NCBI GenBank assembly: GCA_016285145.1
Contig: JAEEQE010000006.1
Location: 23,310-87,309, forward strand
Direction of reading: 5' to 3'
DNA length: 64,000 bases
Source of the DNA: Bacteroidales bacterium
GTDB taxonomy: Bacteria; Bacteroidota; Bacteroidia; Bacteroidales; WCHB1-69
The notes under the pieces are model-generated. The model saw only the letters and a program-made list of their open reading frames with translations. It ran no database searches and was not told the origin of the DNA. A program made the translations under genes and the position numbers. Of this stretch, positions 7,646 through 16,533 are shown one piece after another (within the stretch, counting starts at the first letter, position 1; the number at the start of each line of letters is the position of its first letter).

Positions 7646-10246
7646 ATGACGATGCGGATTCGATTATTCATAGGCTTTCTTATACTGTTGATTTCTGCCC
7701 AGGCCCAGGAAGAATATCTTAAAGGCCGCGACTTTTGGACGACATCCTTTTCAGCGTATTCATCTTTTTCCCCTTTTACTCCGGTCCGACCCGATACTTG
7801 TGTGCTGTACATAACAGGTGATACTATTTGTAGCGGTTATGTGGAGAATCCGAACACGGGATTTAACCAATCTTTTTCTATTGTTCCCGGATTGGTGACT
7901 GTGGTGAAAATTCCACACGAGCATATCATGAGTTCATTCCATTCGTTTTCTTTTGCAGACACAACTATGCCGACAGGTTTGCATATTGTTTCAAATAAGA
8001 ATGTGCTTGTATATCAGATGACGAATTTGAATGCTTTTAACACCAATTTTAATTCCACTACAAATAAAATCGTTGTTCAAAAGACCCCAATTTGGCCGAC
8101 ACAGTTATTCAATTCGTATGCCCATTATTATAACACCAATAGTTATACAAAACCTTTCGGATTGATAGCGACTGCTGATTCCACTGTCGTGAATGTTTAT
8201 GAAAATGATATACCCATACTACAACGAAGTTTGCAGAAGGGTGATTTTCAGGCAGTTTATTTGAATAACAGTACTCCATATAGTGAAATCAAAATAGAAA
8301 CAAATTGTAAGACAATTATATCGTTTGTCTCAAGTTTGGGTTGGTTTGAGGCTTCTCCCCTCTTGTCTTATAACTATAACTATAAGGTCAAGGATTGTTT
8401 GTTTAAAAAATATTCCAATGTACGGTTATATAAATATAATATCCACTATGCTGTGAATGGGATTTCATTTTCCACTTATACTTGTTATAACGGTATTGAT
8501 TTGTTTAATTCTCCACAATATATTTCGTTAGGTGATAGGGTGTTTAACAACAATGCCACATCTCAACCTGCTGTGGCAAATGCAGTATATGGTTTTGAAC
8601 GGTGGTCTCCTGCATGGCTTTTTTTATATAAAAACTATTATACTGTTGGATACAACCCAACTTATTCGGGAGGAGCCACTTGGGTGAATGGATGGAGTTG
8701 TGATTTTTATTCCAATAATAAATACCTTCCCACCAACTACTTCGTCCGTTCCTGCTGGATCCCTACCTCCACCAACGAGATGCCCGACGACACTAACTAC
8801 GCCGACCTGCTCATCTACGTACACGAGGACGGCCTCCACTCCACCACCCTCAACGGACAGCCCATCCCAGCCTCCGCCTTCGACTCCTTCCCCTACACCA
8901 ACCGCGAGTACTGGGTGGCACAGTTCGCCTACTACAACCAGGACATTCCCCCTTATTTCAAAATCGAGAACCCCCACGGCTTCCACGCCGACCTCGACGA
9001 GATTGCCTACCACGCGCGACCCTCGGACCCCTCCAAGATTGACGTGACGGGATTCCTGCTCTCCTCCTCCGGCGAGGCCTACGAGGACCTTGACTTCGCG
9101 CACAACAACCTCTCGCCCCACGATTCGGCCACCGTCTATCGGTGCGTGGGCGACACGCTGTTCCTGGATGCCAACACGCAGTGGGATTCCATACCCTGCC
9201 TCTGGACCCTGGACGGCACGGACTACCCCAATATGCCCATTGTGGCGGTGCCGCTCTTGGACACGGGCCGCCATGTGGCTCGCCTCGTCCTCTACGGCAA
9301 CCCCGACTGCCCCGACACCACCACCACCTTCGTGCAAGTGCTGCCTCCGCCGGTGCTGCCCCTGCATTCCGATACCACCCTCTGCCGCGGCACACAGTTC
9401 TCCGCATGGGACGAGAACGCCATCCTCTACCGCTGGAGCAACGGCGCCGCCACACCCTCCATCACCATCGATTCGGCAGGCATGTACTCCGTGACCGTCA
9501 CCAACCGCGGCTGCACGGCCCACTCCGACAGCGTGCTCGTGGACCTGTTCCCGCAGTCGGCGGTGGACTTCGGCGCCGACACCGCGCTTTGCTCCATGGC
9601 CACGCTCATCCTGGACGCGGGCCAGCCGCACCCCGCCACCTACCTGTGGCACGACGGCTCCACCAACAGGACCTACACCGTGTATCAGGACGGCACCTAC
9701 TGGGTGGTGGTCACCGACCACTGCACGGGCGTGAGCGACACGATAGCGGTGGAGTACCTGGAGGATTTCGACATAGAGCTGGGCAACGACACGACGCTTT
9801 GCACGGGCGCGGAGTTGCGGCTGTCGGCCTACGTGCCGGGCGCGCAGTACCGCTGGCAGGACGGGAGCGCGCAGCCCGACTACGTGGTGCGCCACGCGGG
9901 CGAATACAGCGTGAGCGTGCAAAACGCCTGCTTCAGCCACGGCGACCGAATCTACGTCAGTTACGGCGACTGCGAACCGGAGTTCCGTATGCCCACGGCG
10001 TTCACCCCCGACGGCGACGGCCTCAACGACCGCCTGCTGCCGGTGTTCGAACATCCCGAGCAGGTGAAGGATTTCCGGATGATCGTTTTCGACCGCTGGG
10101 GCGCAATCCTGTTCGTGACGCGCGACCCCAACGAGGGCTGGGGCGGATCGGGCGCGCCCACGGGACTGTATGTGGTGGAGATACGCTACTCGGACCCCGA
10201 CGGCTTTGAGGAAACCGTGCGCACCACCGTGACGTTGGTGAGGTGA
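7646..10246 (+). CDS. IgGFc-binding-like T9SS type B sorting-domain protein, second copy
   Basis: 866 residues. The start at 7646 is used here; Met3 at 7652 is an alternative. A signal peptide ending ISAQAQ precedes the IgGFc-binding-like region (EEYLKGRDFWTT, GLHIVSNKNVLVYQM), which is strongly diverged from the first copy. From the NYFVRSCWIPTSTNEMPD segment onward (DNA ~8727) the protein is nearly identical to the copy at 3306, apart from a short variable stretch after DLDEIAYH. Ig/PKD-like repeats and a type B sorting domain (AFTPDGDGLNDRL ... FDRWG ... LYVVEIRYS) follow. The abrupt change from variable AT-rich to conserved GC-rich sequence is the same as in the first copy and points to gene conversion or domain shuffling. 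Ligand unknown. Confidence 0.85.
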   Translation: MTMRIRLFIGFLILLISAQAQEEYLKGRDFWTTSFSAYSSFSPFTPVRPDTCVLYITGDTICSGYVENPNTGFNQSFSIVPGLVTVVKIPHEHIMSSFHSFSFADTTMPTGLHIVSNKNVLVYQMTNLNAFNTNFNSTTNKIVVQKTPIWPTQLFNSYAHYYNTNSYTKPFGLIATADSTVVNVYENDIPILQRSLQKGDFQAVYLNNSTPYSEIKIETNCKTIISFVSSLGWFEASPLLSYNYNYKVKDCLFKKYSNVRLYKYNIHYAVNGISFSTYTCYNGIDLFNSPQYISLGDRVFNNNATSQPAVANAVYGFERWSPAWLFLYKNYYTVGYNPTYSGGATWVNGWSCDFYSNNKYLPTNYFVRSCWIPTSTNEMPDDTNYADLLIYVHEDGLHSTTLNGQPIPASAFDSFPYTNREYWVAQFAYYNQDIPPYFKIENPHGFHADLDEIAYHARPSDPSKIDVTGFLLSSSGEAYEDLDFAHNNLSPHDSATVYRCVGDTLFLDANTQWDSIPCLWTLDGTDYPNMPIVAVPLLDTGRHVARLVLYGNPDCPDTTTTFVQVLPPPVLPLHSDTTLCRGTQFSAWDENAILYRWSNGAATPSITIDSAGMYSVTVTNRGCTAHSDSVLVDLFPQSAVDFGADTALCSMATLILDAGQPHPATYLWHDGSTNRTYTVYQDGTYWVVVTDHCTGVSDTIAVEYLEDFDIELGNDTTLCTGAELRLSAYVPGAQYRWQDGSAQPDYVVRHAGEYSVSVQNACFSHGDRIYVSYGDCEPEFRMPTAFTPDGDGLNDRLLPVFEHPEQVKDFRMIVFDRWGAILFVTRDPNEGWGGSGAPTGLYVVEIRYSDPDGFEETVRTTVTLVR

Positions 10247-10259
10247 ATGAAAAAAATCG

Positions 10260-10267
10260 TATTTTTG
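10260..10267 (+). promoter_or_regulatory. -7 promoter box (TATTTTTG) for the glycosyltransferase gene
   Basis: An exact TAnnTTTG box lies 23 bases before the ATG at 10291 and directly after the stop of the preceding gene, so the glycosyltransferase group starts its own transcript. Confidence 0.7.
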
Positions 10268-10290
10268 CACTCTTTTGAACAAGTGCGCCT

Positions 10291-11301
10291 ATGACCAAAC
10301 TTGCCATCGTAATCTTGAACTGGAACGGGAAACGCTATCTGGAACGCTTCCTGCCTACATTGTTGCGCTATATGCCGGATTATGCTGAACTTGTGGTGGC
10401 CGACAACGCCTCCACCGACGACTCCATTCCATTCCTGCAGGAACACTATCCCTCCGTCCGCATCATCGAGAATGGACGTAACGAGGGCTTTGCACGCGGA
10501 TACAATGTTGCATTGCAGCAGGTGGAAGCCCAATACTATTGCCTGCTCAACTCCGACATAGAGGTGACGGAACACTGGGTGGAACCCATCATCGAGATGA
10601 TGGACGCCAACGACAAGATCGCTGCTGTGCAGCCCAAGTTGCGTTCCTTCGACCAGCGGGACTCCTTCGAGTATGCCGGCGCCGCCGGCGGATTTGTGGA
10701 CAAGTATGGTTACCCCTTCTGCCGGGGGCGCGTGTTCGGGAATGTGGAAAAGGACCACGGCCAGTACGACACCGACATCGACGTGTTCTGGGCTACGGGC
10801 GCCGCCCTGTTTGTGCGCAGCGATGTCTATCGCGTCATGGGCGGCCTTGACGACGACTTCTTCGCCCACATGGAGGAAATCGATTTCTGCTGGCGCATCA
10901 AGAACGCCGGCTATAAGATAAAATGCTGCCCGCAGTCCGTGGTTTACCACATCGGTGGCGGCACCCTTCCCAAACAGAACTCCTACAAGACGTTCCTCAA
11001 CTTCCGAAATAACCTGTTCCTGCTCCTGAAAAACCTGCCCGACGAACGCCTTGCCCCCACCTTCGTGGCCCGCTTCTTCCTCGACATCATGGCGGCCGGA
11101 TCTTTCCTGTTGCAAGGCCATTTCAAGGATTTCACCGCCGTCTTCAAAGCGATGGCAGCGTTTTACAAGAACTACAACTACTGCAAGGCCAAACGCAACA
11201 CGATGCCCAAACTGGCTTATTCCGACACATTCCCGAAATCCATTGTCTTTCTTCACTATTTTAAAAGAAAAAAAGTTTTCGATGGTGAGAAATTTATTTA
11301 A
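10291..11301 (+). CDS. Glycosyltransferase family 2 (rhamnosyltransferase-like)
   Basis: 336 residues, probably cytoplasmic and membrane-associated, transferring a sugar from an activated nucleotide donor onto a surface polysaccharide or lipid acceptor. The GT-A fold is visible: AIVILNWNG at the N-terminus, DNASTDDS (38-45) for nucleotide binding, LLNSDI (85-90) as the DxD-like metal site, ATGAALFVRSDVY in the acceptor region, and HMEEIDFCWR as the catalytic ED-containing motif. This matches the WbbL-like subgroup of family 2. No polysaccharide cluster surrounds it; the next two genes encode a membrane reductase-like protein and a lipoprotein. Donor and acceptor cannot be told from sequence. 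Confidence 0.88.
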   Translation: MTKLAIVILNWNGKRYLERFLPTLLRYMPDYAELVVADNASTDDSIPFLQEHYPSVRIIENGRNEGFARGYNVALQQVEAQYYCLLNSDIEVTEHWVEPIIEMMDANDKIAAVQPKLRSFDQRDSFEYAGAAGGFVDKYGYPFCRGRVFGNVEKDHGQYDTDIDVFWATGAALFVRSDVYRVMGGLDDDFFAHMEEIDFCWRIKNAGYKIKCCPQSVVYHIGGGTLPKQNSYKTFLNFRNNLFLLLKNLPDERLAPTFVARFFLDIMAAGSFLLQGHFKDFTAVFKAMAAFYKNYNYCKAKRNTMPKLAYSDTFPKSIVFLHYFKRKKVFDGEKFI

Positions 11302-11328
11302 TCCGCATATAATTAAATATAATATAGT

Positions 11329-12117
11329 ATGGAATTCTTTGCGCAATTTTACCACTATCTGCTTATCGTGATGTCCATCTTGGGAGTGCTCGTCTTTGTG
11401 GTGCTCCAGTTTGTGACCCCCGCCTATGGAATGACCTTCAATAACCGTTGGGGTATGTCCGTCAGAAGCAATCTCGGCTGGTTTATTATGGAATCCCCCG
11501 TGTTTTTCACGATGCTGATTCTCTATTTTATCTCCCTGTATTTCCATATCCGACCATTCAATATTGTCACATTGGTGATGTTCATCTTTTTCGAATTCCA
11601 CTACTTCCAACGATCGTTTGTGTTTCCACTGTTGATGAAGGGCCAAAGCAAAATGCCTATATCTATCATTATCATCGGCTTTGTATTCAACACGTTCAAT
11701 GCCATCATGCAGGGTGGATGGCTTTTCTATTTTTCCTCCGAAAACGCCTATCCGATATCATGGTTCTGGTCGCCACAATTCATCGTCGGCACGCTCATCT
11801 TCCTCTTCGGCATGGTGGTGAACATCTATGCCGACCGTATTATACGCGGACTTCGGAAGGATGATATGGACAATAATTATTATCTTCCGATGGGCTGGCC
11901 TTTTAATCGGATCAGCTCTGCCAACTATTTCGGTGAGATTCTCGAATGGCTTGGTTTCGCCATCCTCACTTGGTCAGTGTCCGGCTTCGTGTTCCTGCTA
12001 TGGACATGCGCCAATATTATTCCTCGTTCCAAAGAGGTATATAGCCGTTATACCCAGTTCTTCGGTGAAGAGTTCACTTCACTGAAGCGCTACAAGATTT
12101 TCCCTTGGATCTATTAA
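11329..12117 (+). CDS. Steroid 5-alpha-reductase family membrane protein (DUF1295/3-oxo-5-alpha-steroid 4-dehydrogenase-like)
   Basis: 262 residues, strongly hydrophobic with about six membrane segments. The C-terminal signature of the family is clear: SANYFGEILEWLGFA, then FLLWTCANIIPRSKEVYSRY, then FGEEF and KRYKIFPWIY. The family reduces a C=C bond in steroids or polyprenols using NADPH, with the conserved Asn, Glu and Tyr residues of the C-terminal half near the cofactor. In gut Bacteroidota, relatives have been discussed as steroid reductases, but isoprenoid or lipid substrates are equally possible. It lies between a glycosyltransferase and a lipoprotein gene on the same strand (gaps of 27 and 3 bases) and is probably co-transcribed with both. 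Confidence 0.82.
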   Translation: MEFFAQFYHYLLIVMSILGVLVFVVLQFVTPAYGMTFNNRWGMSVRSNLGWFIMESPVFFTMLILYFISLYFHIRPFNIVTLVMFIFFEFHYFQRSFVFPLLMKGQSKMPISIIIIGFVFNTFNAIMQGGWLFYFSSENAYPISWFWSPQFIVGTLIFLFGMVVNIYADRIIRGLRKDDMDNNYYLPMGWPFNRISSANYFGEILEWLGFAILTWSVSGFVFLLWTCANIIPRSKEVYSRYTQFFGEEFTSLKRYKIFPWIY

Positions 12118-12120
12118 AAG

Positions 12121-12537
12121 ATGAAAAAAAGCCTGCTTGTATTTGCTTTGATGTTATCGCTGGTGGGATGTGATTATTACAATCATCCTACAATTCCGAA
12201 CGTGTCGGTGGATTTCACAATATATCCCAATGATGTGATGTACTATCGCCTCAACACGTATGGCGGCTACGAGTATTTCACCGGCGGTGTGAACGGGATT
12301 ATCGTGTATCGTCTGGATGAATGGACATTCCTGGCCTACGACCGGGCCTGCTCATTCGATTATGAAGAGCCGGCCTCGTGGCTCTATGTGGCCCCGGATG
12401 GACTGCGACTGGTGGATTCGCTTTGCGGCTCCACCTTCAACATCCTGGACGGCAGCGTCCTCTCCGGCCCGGCCAAATGGCCCGCCCGTATGTACAAGAC
12501 CCGCTACGACGGAATGAAATTAAGAGTGTATAATTGA
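12121..12537 (+). CDS. Lipoprotein with degenerate Rieske-like pattern
   Basis: 138 residues with a lipoprotein signal (LSLVGC, Cys17). The C-terminal half follows the order of a Rieske domain: AYDRACSF (Cys77) where box I would be C-x-H, then DSLCGSTFNILDG (Cys102) where box II would be C-x-x-H, then the post-cluster strand SGPAKWPARMYKTR. Both Cys remain but neither box histidine is present, so a normal [2Fe-2S] cluster is unlikely; a disulfide between the two Cys is possible. Homology to Rieske is my inference from pattern and spacing. It follows the steroid-reductase-like gene by three bases. Confidence 0.7.
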   Translation: MKKSLLVFALMLSLVGCDYYNHPTIPNVSVDFTIYPNDVMYYRLNTYGGYEYFTGGVNGIIVYRLDEWTFLAYDRACSFDYEEPASWLYVAPDGLRLVDSLCGSTFNILDGSVLSGPAKWPARMYKTRYDGMKLRVYN

Positions 12538-12555
12538 TTCAGAAAAACACCAGGG

Positions 12556-13380
12556 CTACATTTCCGGCAGCATGGCACAAATCAACTGCACCATCTTCGG
12601 CTCGGCAGCATTGGCGGCGGCCAGCACCTCTTCGTGCGAGGCATTCATAACCTTCCCCACCACTCCAAGGTCGGTGATGACCGACAAGGCGAATATTTCC
12701 ATGCCACGGTAATGGGCCACGATGGCTTCCGGCACCGTGGACATGCCCACTGCATCAGCACCCAGAATATGGTAGGCCCGATACTCGGCAGGGGTCTCGA
12801 AACAAGGACCGGAAACACCTAAGTAAACACCCTCCTGCAGATGTATGTTCAACGCATTGGCTTTCTGACGCGCCAACTGGATGAGCCTGTGGGAATACAC
12901 CTCGCTCATATTGGGAAAACGCTCCCCAAGAGTGTCATCGTTGGGCCCGATGAGCGGATTGGTGCCGAAAAAGTTGATATGGTCGCGAATAATCATGATG
13001 TCCCCCTCTGTGAAGGTCGGATTCATGCCGCCGGCAGCATTCGACAGAATGATGGTCTTGACACCAAGACCGCAGAACACCTGCTGCGGATAGGTCACCG
13101 TGTCCATCGAATAGCCTTCATAATAGTGGAAACGCCCGTTAAGCACCACGATGTCAACGCCGTTCAACTTTCCGAAAATGAGAGTGCCCTTGTGACCCTT
13201 GACGGTGGAAACCGGGAAATTGGGAATGTCCGTGTACGGGATTTCGTCCATAACATCAATCTGTTTGGTAAGGCCTCCTAAACCGGAGCCCAAAACAATG
13301 GCGATTTTCGGCGCATTAGGCTTGCGCTGGTTCAAATATTGGACGGTTTCGTCAATTCTTTTCTTCTGTTCTTCTGACAT
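12556..13380 (-). CDS. punA: Purine nucleoside phosphorylase (trimeric type, inosine/guanosine)
   Basis: 274 residues, full length for trimeric PNP. It cleaves inosine, guanosine and deoxy forms with phosphate to the free base and (deoxy)ribose-1-phosphate in purine salvage. Family landmarks are GSGLGGL near the N-terminus (phosphate site), GRFHYYEGY, NAAGGMNP, the GVYLGVSGPCFETPAEYR active-site segment, GADAVGMSTVPE and VITDLG with the purine-binding Asn nearby. It is the last gene of a minus-strand operon after lpxK; its ATG lies 29 bases inside the end of lpxK, which suggests translational coupling. The symbol follows actinobacterial and general naming for this class. Confidence 0.93.
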   Translation of the reverse strand: MSEEQKKRIDETVQYLNQRKPNAPKIAIVLGSGLGGLTKQIDVMDEIPYTDIPNFPVSTVKGHKGTLIFGKLNGVDIVVLNGRFHYYEGYSMDTVTYPQQVFCGLGVKTIILSNAAGGMNPTFTEGDIMIIRDHINFFGTNPLIGPNDDTLGERFPNMSEVYSHRLIQLARQKANALNIHLQEGVYLGVSGPCFETPAEYRAYHILGADAVGMSTVPEAIVAHYRGMEIFALSVITDLGVVGKVMNASHEEVLAAANAAEPKMVQLICAMLPEM

Positions 13381-14440
13381 GATGCTTTAGGATGTTAATG
13401 AATTCTTGTCGGTCGTCTTCAAATACAAATCCCACTTCAATGGGTAGAATGAAAACAGGGAGCAAAGATACGCTTTTTTTCAAACGCTCTGTCTGTAGCC
13501 GCATCCAGTCCTTCTCTGTTGTGAGAAGAAACGGCTGATCGACATTTTTGGAAAAATAGGATTCCCGAATATGTTGTATGTCGCTCTCGGAATAGTTATG
13601 ATGATCCGGGAAACGCACATGCTTTATGCTATGAAACCGTTGTCGTAGATGCTCATAGAGCGGTGAGGGATTGGCGATTCCTGTAAGCAGCACGATATTG
13701 GCGTCCGGCGTTAGCATAATACGGGAAGCCTGTTCCGTGACAGGCTCCGGCGACGCATACGTATATCTTGTGAAAAAAAGCGGCTGATGTGGGGCAAGTC
13801 CCAACTGATACCGCCAAAACTCCCGATCAACGGGTGCGGAATCGTCCGGTACTTTGGTAACCAACACACAATCCGCATCGCGCACGGCATCCGGGAACTC
13901 ACGCAACCGTCCCGCTGGCATAGGATAGTCGCGGAAGTATGGCCGGTTATATTCGGTCAGGATAATACGCAGCGACGGGGTGACCGACAAGTGCTGGTAA
14001 GCGTCGTCCATCACGATGACATCCGTGTCGGGTGCAAACGTGAGAAGACGACGTATCCCCTCCTCGCGATTCTCAGCCACCGCCAATGGCAATGCGGGAA
14101 AACGCTGGTGCAACAAAAGCGGCTCGTCGCCGATCAGATTGGCGCTCAACTCCGCCGACGGCGTGGCGTTGGCCAAGACAAACCCCTTGGATTTCCGCCC
14201 ATACCCCCGACTCAACATGGCCACGTGAGCAAATCGGCTCAGACATCGCGTGATAAAAGAGGCGTGCGGCGTCTTGCCCGTACCCCCAATGGCGATATTG
14301 CCAACGCAAATCACCGGAATCTCCGCCTTGTAGGAACGGATAATGCCTTTGTGATAAGCCCATCGGCGCAATCGGGCGATGTTGCCGAAAAGCCATCCCG
14401 CCGGCATCAACAGTTGTCGTATCTTGAAAGGCCTACTCAT
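13352..14440 (-). CDS. lpxK: Tetraacyldisaccharide 4'-kinase
   Basis: About 362 residues from Met at 14440; an upstream ATG at 14458 in the same frame is possible but would overlap phoH further. LpxK phosphorylates the 4' position of the lipid A disaccharide precursor at the inner membrane using ATP. Visible features are an N-terminal amphipathic/hydrophobic segment (LMPAGWLFG), the P-loop GNIAIGGTGKT, the SRGYGRKSKG motif, GDEPLLLHQRF, and DAYQHLSVTP with the catalytic Asp (DD.. motif shifted as VMDDAYQH). It overlaps phoH at its start and punA at its end, so the operon is tightly packed. Presence confirms an LPS-making organism. Confidence 0.93.
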   Translation of the reverse strand: MSRPFKIRQLLMPAGWLFGNIARLRRWAYHKGIIRSYKAEIPVICVGNIAIGGTGKTPHASFITRCLSRFAHVAMLSRGYGRKSKGFVLANATPSAELSANLIGDEPLLLHQRFPALPLAVAENREEGIRRLLTFAPDTDVIVMDDAYQHLSVTPSLRIILTEYNRPYFRDYPMPAGRLREFPDAVRDADCVLVTKVPDDSAPVDREFWRYQLGLAPHQPLFFTRYTYASPEPVTEQASRIMLTPDANIVLLTGIANPSPLYEHLRQRFHSIKHVRFPDHHNYSESDIQHIRESYFSKNVDQPFLLTTEKDWMRLQTERLKKSVSLLPVFILPIEVGFVFEDDRQEFINILKHHVRRTEEKN

Positions 14441-15467
14441 GGTCCGGTTCGGTTGCAACCTCAGCCTGCATTTTCAACTTGCTCTCTTTTCGTTCTTTAG
14501 CTAATTCGGCAAGATGATTCTCATAGGCTTCGTAACGGTTGATGATCTTGGTAACCAAATGATGGCGTACCACATCCTTTGTGTCCATGTAGATGAAGTC
14601 AATACCCGGGATGGAACTCAAGATGCGGTCGGCCTGGATCAGTCCCGATTGCTGGTTCTTGGGCAGGTCTATCTGGGTGATGTCACCGGTAATGAAGAAC
14701 TTGGCGTTTTTTCCCATACGGGTGAGAAACATCTTCAACTGCGACGAAGTGGCATTCTGGGCCTCATCAAGGATAACGTAGGCGTTGTCCAACGTGCGTC
14801 CACGCATGAAAGCCAACGGGGCTATTTCGATCACCTTGTCCTCCATGTACGACATGAGCTTCTGCATGGGCATCATGTCCCAAAGGGCGTCGTAAAGCGG
14901 CTGCAAATACGGGTCAAGTTTGTCGCGCAGGTCGCCGGGAAGGAAGCCGAGATTCTCGCCCGCTTCCACTGCCGGACGCGTAAGGATGATGCGCTTGATC
15001 TGTTTGTTTTTCAAAGCCCGCACGGCCAAGGCAACGGCAGTGTAAGTCTTGCCGGTACCCGCCGGCCCGATGATAAAGACCATGTCGTTCTTGGCGGCAC
15101 TCGCCACCATCTTCTTCTGGTTAGGCGTGATAGCCTTGATGAGTTTGCCCTCCCGCCCGTGCACGATGACGTTGCTGTCGCCGCTGTCAAGCCGGTAAAA
15201 ACTGTCGTCCTCCAAGGCCGTGATGTTGAGGATATCCGTCTCCGTAAGCCGGCCAAATTCCTCCAAATGCTTCTGCAACAACTGTATCCGCTCCTCAAAG
15301 AGCAGCACCTCATGGTCCTCGCCCATAACTTTGATCTCGTTGCCTCGGGCAATGATCTTGAGTTTGGTGAAAATGTGCGACAGCAGGTCTATATTGGCGT
15401 TCTGGCTACCGTACAGGCCTACTACATTGTCGGGTTCTATAGGGATAATCTTTTCCATATCATTCAA
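14433..15467 (-). CDS. phoH: PhoH family ATPase
   Basis: 344 residues. PhoH-like proteins are cytoplasmic P-loop ATPases of uncertain role, linked to RNA metabolism. The N-terminal ~100 residues carry the usual KH-like RNA-binding region; the ATPase core shows Walker A GPAGTGKT, the TRPAVEAGENLGFLPGD signature of the family, Walker B YVILDEAQN, and FITGDITQIDLP as sensor segment. An alternative start at the second Met (15458) is possible. It overlaps the upstream peptidase gene by eight bases and the downstream lpxK start, consistent with one transcript from the promoter at 16399. Confidence 0.93.
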   Translation of the reverse strand: MNDMEKIIPIEPDNVVGLYGSQNANIDLLSHIFTKLKIIARGNEIKVMGEDHEVLLFEERIQLLQKHLEEFGRLTETDILNITALEDDSFYRLDSGDSNVIVHGREGKLIKAITPNQKKMVASAAKNDMVFIIGPAGTGKTYTAVALAVRALKNKQIKRIILTRPAVEAGENLGFLPGDLRDKLDPYLQPLYDALWDMMPMQKLMSYMEDKVIEIAPLAFMRGRTLDNAYVILDEAQNATSSQLKMFLTRMGKNAKFFITGDITQIDLPKNQQSGLIQADRILSSIPGIDFIYMDTKDVVRHHLVTKIINRYEAYENHLAELAKERKESKLKMQAEVATEPDHE

Positions 15468-16377
15468 TGGTTAAATAATTTAAAGGGTTAATAGGGAAAC
15501 CGTTATACCATAACTCGAAATGCAGATGACTGGTTTTCCCTTCGGATGAGCCGCTATTGCCGAGCTTCGCGATACCTTCGCCGGCGCGGACACGCGCTCC
15601 CGTCTTCTTCATCAGGACCGCATTGCGCTTGTAAACGGAAACCAGATTGCCCGGATGCTGGACAATGATGGTGAATCCGTCTTCGGCCGTAAAGCCAGCA
15701 TAGACCACCACCCCGTCGGCAATACACGAAACGACACTGTTCTGCGGAGATAAAATATCAATGCCATAATGCTTGCGCGTGGCATCAAACACCTGAACCA
15801 CCGATCCGATGGCCGGCGGGTATATGGACAGGTTTGTGATCTTGGCTTGGGCTATACCCGGAACGTTGTCACTCCCGCCACCATCGTCTTTTCGGATACG
15901 TCCCAAAATCCGCTTGGCCTCTCTTTCTATGGCTTCCGTCTCGGCCACCCGCTTTTTGTCACGCTCGGCACTATGGGTTTGCGGAGAGGATTGGGCATCC
16001 TTGTCCATATCTCCAATCGTAGGCACATCCCCTGCAAACATCTTGGACAAATGCTCGATATATTCCTGGTTGTATTGGATGACGCGACTCATCGAGTCCA
16101 CCCGTGCGGCTGTCTGCTTGTACAACTTGTAGTCCTTCTGGGTAGTGTAACCTGGAATGTACATGCGCAAAGGCGTAAGCGCAATGATGACTGTCGTCAG
16201 CAGGATGAGTACAACGGAAGCTAAAATAATGAAGACCACCATCTTCTGTATGGTGATCCGCTTGATGACAAAACTCTGCTCATGAGTCTCCTCATTGGAG
16301 AAGACCAACCGGTATCGAGTCTTCCATTCGTTCACAATAACGCTCCAAAACTTCTTAAATTTTTGAAATTTGCCCAT
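15460..16377 (-). CDS. M23 family metallopeptidase (murein endopeptidase-like)
   Basis: 305 residues from the start at 16377. The frame is open to 16434, but a promoter box lies at 16399-16406, so the longer start is excluded. A cytoplasmic basic N-terminus is followed by one membrane segment (MVVFIILASVVLILLTTVII), a coiled-coil linker rich in charged residues, and a C-terminal LytM/M23 domain with the HYGIDI (H-x-x-x-D) and HLHFEL (HxH) zinc motifs. It probably cuts peptidoglycan cross-links or activates other hydrolases in the periplasm. It is the first gene of the operon that continues with phoH, lpxK and punA, so envelope synthesis genes are grouped. Confidence 0.9.
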   Translation of the reverse strand: MGKFQKFKKFWSVIVNEWKTRYRLVFSNEETHEQSFVIKRITIQKMVVFIILASVVLILLTTVIIALTPLRMYIPGYTTQKDYKLYKQTAARVDSMSRVIQYNQEYIEHLSKMFAGDVPTIGDMDKDAQSSPQTHSAERDKKRVAETEAIEREAKRILGRIRKDDGGGSDNVPGIAQAKITNLSIYPPAIGSVVQVFDATRKHYGIDILSPQNSVVSCIADGVVVYAGFTAEDGFTIIVQHPGNLVSVYKRNAVLMKKTGARVRAGEGIAKLGNSGSSEGKTSHLHFELWYNGFPINPLNYLTIE

Positions 16378-16398
16378 CCGCGATTTTTTTATTGGGCG

Positions 16399-16406
16399 CA
16401 AAAATA
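16399..16406 (-). promoter_or_regulatory. -7 promoter box (TATTTTTG) of the M23-phoH-lpxK-punA operon
   Basis: An exact TAnnTTTG box on the minus strand, 21 bases before the ATG at 16377. It fixes the start of the M23 gene. Confidence 0.75.
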
Positions 16407-16497
16407 CAAAAAAAAGCGCTCTTTGCTTCATCAATTCAGAGATTAGTCAATGTGAAAATAATAATAATAAAAAATGTCGTTGTTTTAAAAAAAAAAT

Positions 16498-16505
16498 TAT
16501 CTTTG
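16498..16505 (+). promoter_or_regulatory. -7 promoter box (TATCTTTG) for the four-helix-bundle/C10 peptidase pair
   Basis: An exact box 28 bases before the ATG at 16534, with a TTG-type upstream element near 16480. Confidence 0.75.
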
Positions 16506-16533
16506 TCCCCAATCTTAATTAAAAATAATATTT

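Noticed and set aside
8624-10282. Long antisense frames over the type B sorting genes (also 4668-5657) and the frame 10186-11646 over the glycosyltransferase
   Set aside because: They arise from the GC-rich codons of the real genes, are rich in Ala, Gly, Val, His and Arg, and have no recognisable domain.
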